A DNA stretch of 64,000 nucleotides from Chloroflexota bacterium (GTDB taxonomy: Bacteria > Chloroflexota > Anaerolineae > UBA2200 > JACIWT01): positions 57,623-121,622 of the forward strand of contig JACIWT010000010.1 in the NCBI GenBank assembly GCA_014360825.1, given 5' to 3'. This document shows, one piece after another, positions 63,496-64,000 of this stretch (positions within the stretch are counted from its first letter, which is position 1; the number at the start of each line of letters is the position of its first letter). A program made the translations under genes and the position numbers. Under the pieces are notes generated by a model that saw nothing but the letters and a program-made list of their open reading frames with translations, did no database searches and was not told the origin of the DNA.

Positions 63496-63551
63496 GTGGG
63501 AGCAATCTCCAGATTGCGACGAGCGTATCGCCGTCTGGAGACGGTTCCCAC
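63496..63551 (+). repeat. 56-bp palindromic repeat, copy 1
   Basis: Starts GTGGGAGCAATCTCCAGATT and ends ACGGTTCCCAC. The ends are inverted repeats (GTGGGA/TCCCAC; TCTCCAGA/TCTGGAGA). About 51 of 56 bases match copy 2 at 63678-63733, in the same direction. It lies in the 5' untranslated region, 25 bp before the start of the secreted-protein gene. Confidence 0.9.
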
Positions 63552-63576
63552 CTGGGAGTAGGGACGGAGGGAGAAC

Positions 63577-64000
63577 ATGAACCCCGAAGCACGAGCGAAA
63601 ATGGCCCTGGTTGCACTCATCGTAGTACTGGCAGCGATGGCTACCCTGAGCGCTGCGCCCGCCTCGGCTGGCCAGTCGTGGGAGCAATCTCCAGATTGCG
63701 ATCGGCGCATCGCCGTCTGGAGACGGCTCCCACTTGTGAATACCCGCCATCGAATGGAATTCGGTGGCTACGCCCGGGACGTAGGGGCGGCTGGCCGGTC
63801 GCCCCTACTGGAGATCGCATTTCCGGACGGTGTGGGTAGCGAGATCCCGACCCACGCCGGTCGCCGGTGGATTCTTCCACCGGCTGGTTTTGTCAAGTCC
63901 CGCTGGGACTGGGCCGCGATGGGCCGCCACATGAGTCTGCAGGCGTTCCCGCCCACCCAGATTGCCCCGACCGGATATATCTCTTACACCATCCGCCCCG
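63577..64000 (+). CDS. Secreted protein of unknown function (cut by right window edge)
   Basis: An open frame running off the right end (141 codons visible). ATG 63577 has GGAGG six bases upstream. Residues 1-31 form a Sec signal peptide (MNPEARAKMALVALIVVLAA, cleavage after ASA). Right after the cleavage site, residues 34-53 are encoded by copy 2 of the 56-bp palindromic element, giving SWEQSPDCDRRIAVWRR. Three further palindromes (63781-63808, 63829-63858, 63864-63883) encode most of the next 50 residues. The last 35 residues (GFVKSRWDWAAMGRHM on) look more like ordinary protein. No domain is recognised; the product's core lies beyond the window. Confidence 0.6.
   Translation, partial: MNPEARAKMALVALIVVLAAMATLSAAPASAGQSWEQSPDCDRRIAVWRRLPLVNTRHRMEFGGYARDVGAAGRSPLLEIAFPDGVGSEIPTHAGRRWILPPAGFVKSRWDWAAMGRHMSLQAFPPTQIAPTGYISYTIRP
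63678..63733 (+). repeat. 56-bp palindromic repeat, copy 2, inside coding sequence
   Basis: Runs from GTGGGAGCAATCTCCAGATT to ACGGCTCCCAC. Same arms as copy 1, with GC/GT differences in the centre. It is read through in frame by the secreted-protein gene without a stop codon. Confidence 0.9.
63781..63808. repeat. Palindrome GTAGGGGCG/CGCCCCTAC inside coding sequence
   Basis: Perfect 9-bp arms (63781-63789 and 63800-63808) around a 10-bp centre. Unrelated to the 56-bp element in sequence. Confidence 0.7.
63829..63858. repeat. Imperfect palindrome GGTGTGGGT/ACCCACGCC inside coding sequence
   Basis: Arms 63829-63837 and 63850-63858 pair with one G-T mismatch. Confidence 0.5.
63864..63883. repeat. 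Palindrome CCGGTGG/CCACCGG inside coding sequence
   Basis: Perfect 7-bp arms (63864-63870, 63877-63883) with a 6-base loop. Fourth palindrome in a row within 210 bp. Confidence 0.5.

Noticed and set aside
63496..63733. CRISPR array or insertion sequence at the right end
   Set aside because: Only two copies, no regular spacers, no transposase and no target-site duplication; palindromic repeats fit better.

Overview
This 64 kb window is a chromosomal stretch dominated by housekeeping genes. It most likely comes from a Chloroflexota (Anaerolineae-like) bacterium. That placement is inference. It rests on moderately high G+C, frequent TTG and GTG starts, a dcw cluster carrying the small basic protein and MraZ, a class II ribonucleotide reductase behind nrdR, a DUF433/DUF5615 pair, an uncharacterised alpha/alpha-toroid protein, and long insertions in RpoB and S12. 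No rRNA, CRISPR array, transposase or phage gene was seen.

Layout. 1-2.6 kb: 3' end of trpS, folC and a DUF433/DUF5615 toxin-antitoxin-like pair. 2.8-12.2 kb: a lipoprotein with FlgD-like Ig repeats, two GT2 glycosyltransferases, a low-molecular-weight phosphatase, hpf, a ComF-like protein, a polyprenol-phosphate mannosyltransferase, a rhomboid protease, a zinc-ribbon protein, RNase HI and a FAD oxidoreductase. 12.2-14.3 kb: a membrane protein fusing a degenerate P-loop NTPase to a TolB-type propeller. 14.3-19.1 kb (minus strand): a tightly coupled TIGR03960 radical SAM / pgeF / toroid protein / yggS / yggT / yggU run. 19.3-24.1 kb (minus strand): a galactitol-type PTS cluster with the gene content of the E. 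coli sgc operon (regulator, IIB, IIC, SgcQ, epimerase, IIA). Its consensus promoter overlaps two copies of a 16-bp TGTT-N8-AACA operator. 24.2-24.7 kb: rnpB.

25.1-42.4 kb is a long dcw cell-wall and division cluster: mraZ, rsmH, ftsL-like, ftsI, murF, mraY, murD, ftsW, murG, a CvpA-like protein, murC, murB, ddl, ftsQ, sbp, ftsA, ftsZ. murE is missing. A 565-bp gap follows, holding hairpins, a promoter, two phased NrdR boxes and a possible structured leader. Then come nrdR and the B12-dependent reductase nrdJ. 46-58.4 kb holds information-processing genes: rpoB, then rpsL-rpsG-fusA, tuf-rpmG-tRNA-Trp-secE-nusG-rplK-rplA, and an L10-leader-controlled rplJ-rplL. rpoC is absent, and rpoB sits upstream of rpsL instead of after rplL.

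58.5-63.3 kb: a membrane HExxH protein and tpiA (minus strand), two tRNA-Ser, tRNA-Asn, an RRM protein, an M24 peptidase with a CRP/FNR-like site at about -42, an SRPBCC-like protein and a DUF59 protein. The right edge carries the start of a secreted protein. Its coding sequence contains a 56-bp palindromic element, also present just upstream of the gene, followed by three more palindromes. Many good sigma70-type promoters and terminators can be read directly; their positions are listed. All functional calls are from sequence reading alone, with no database search.
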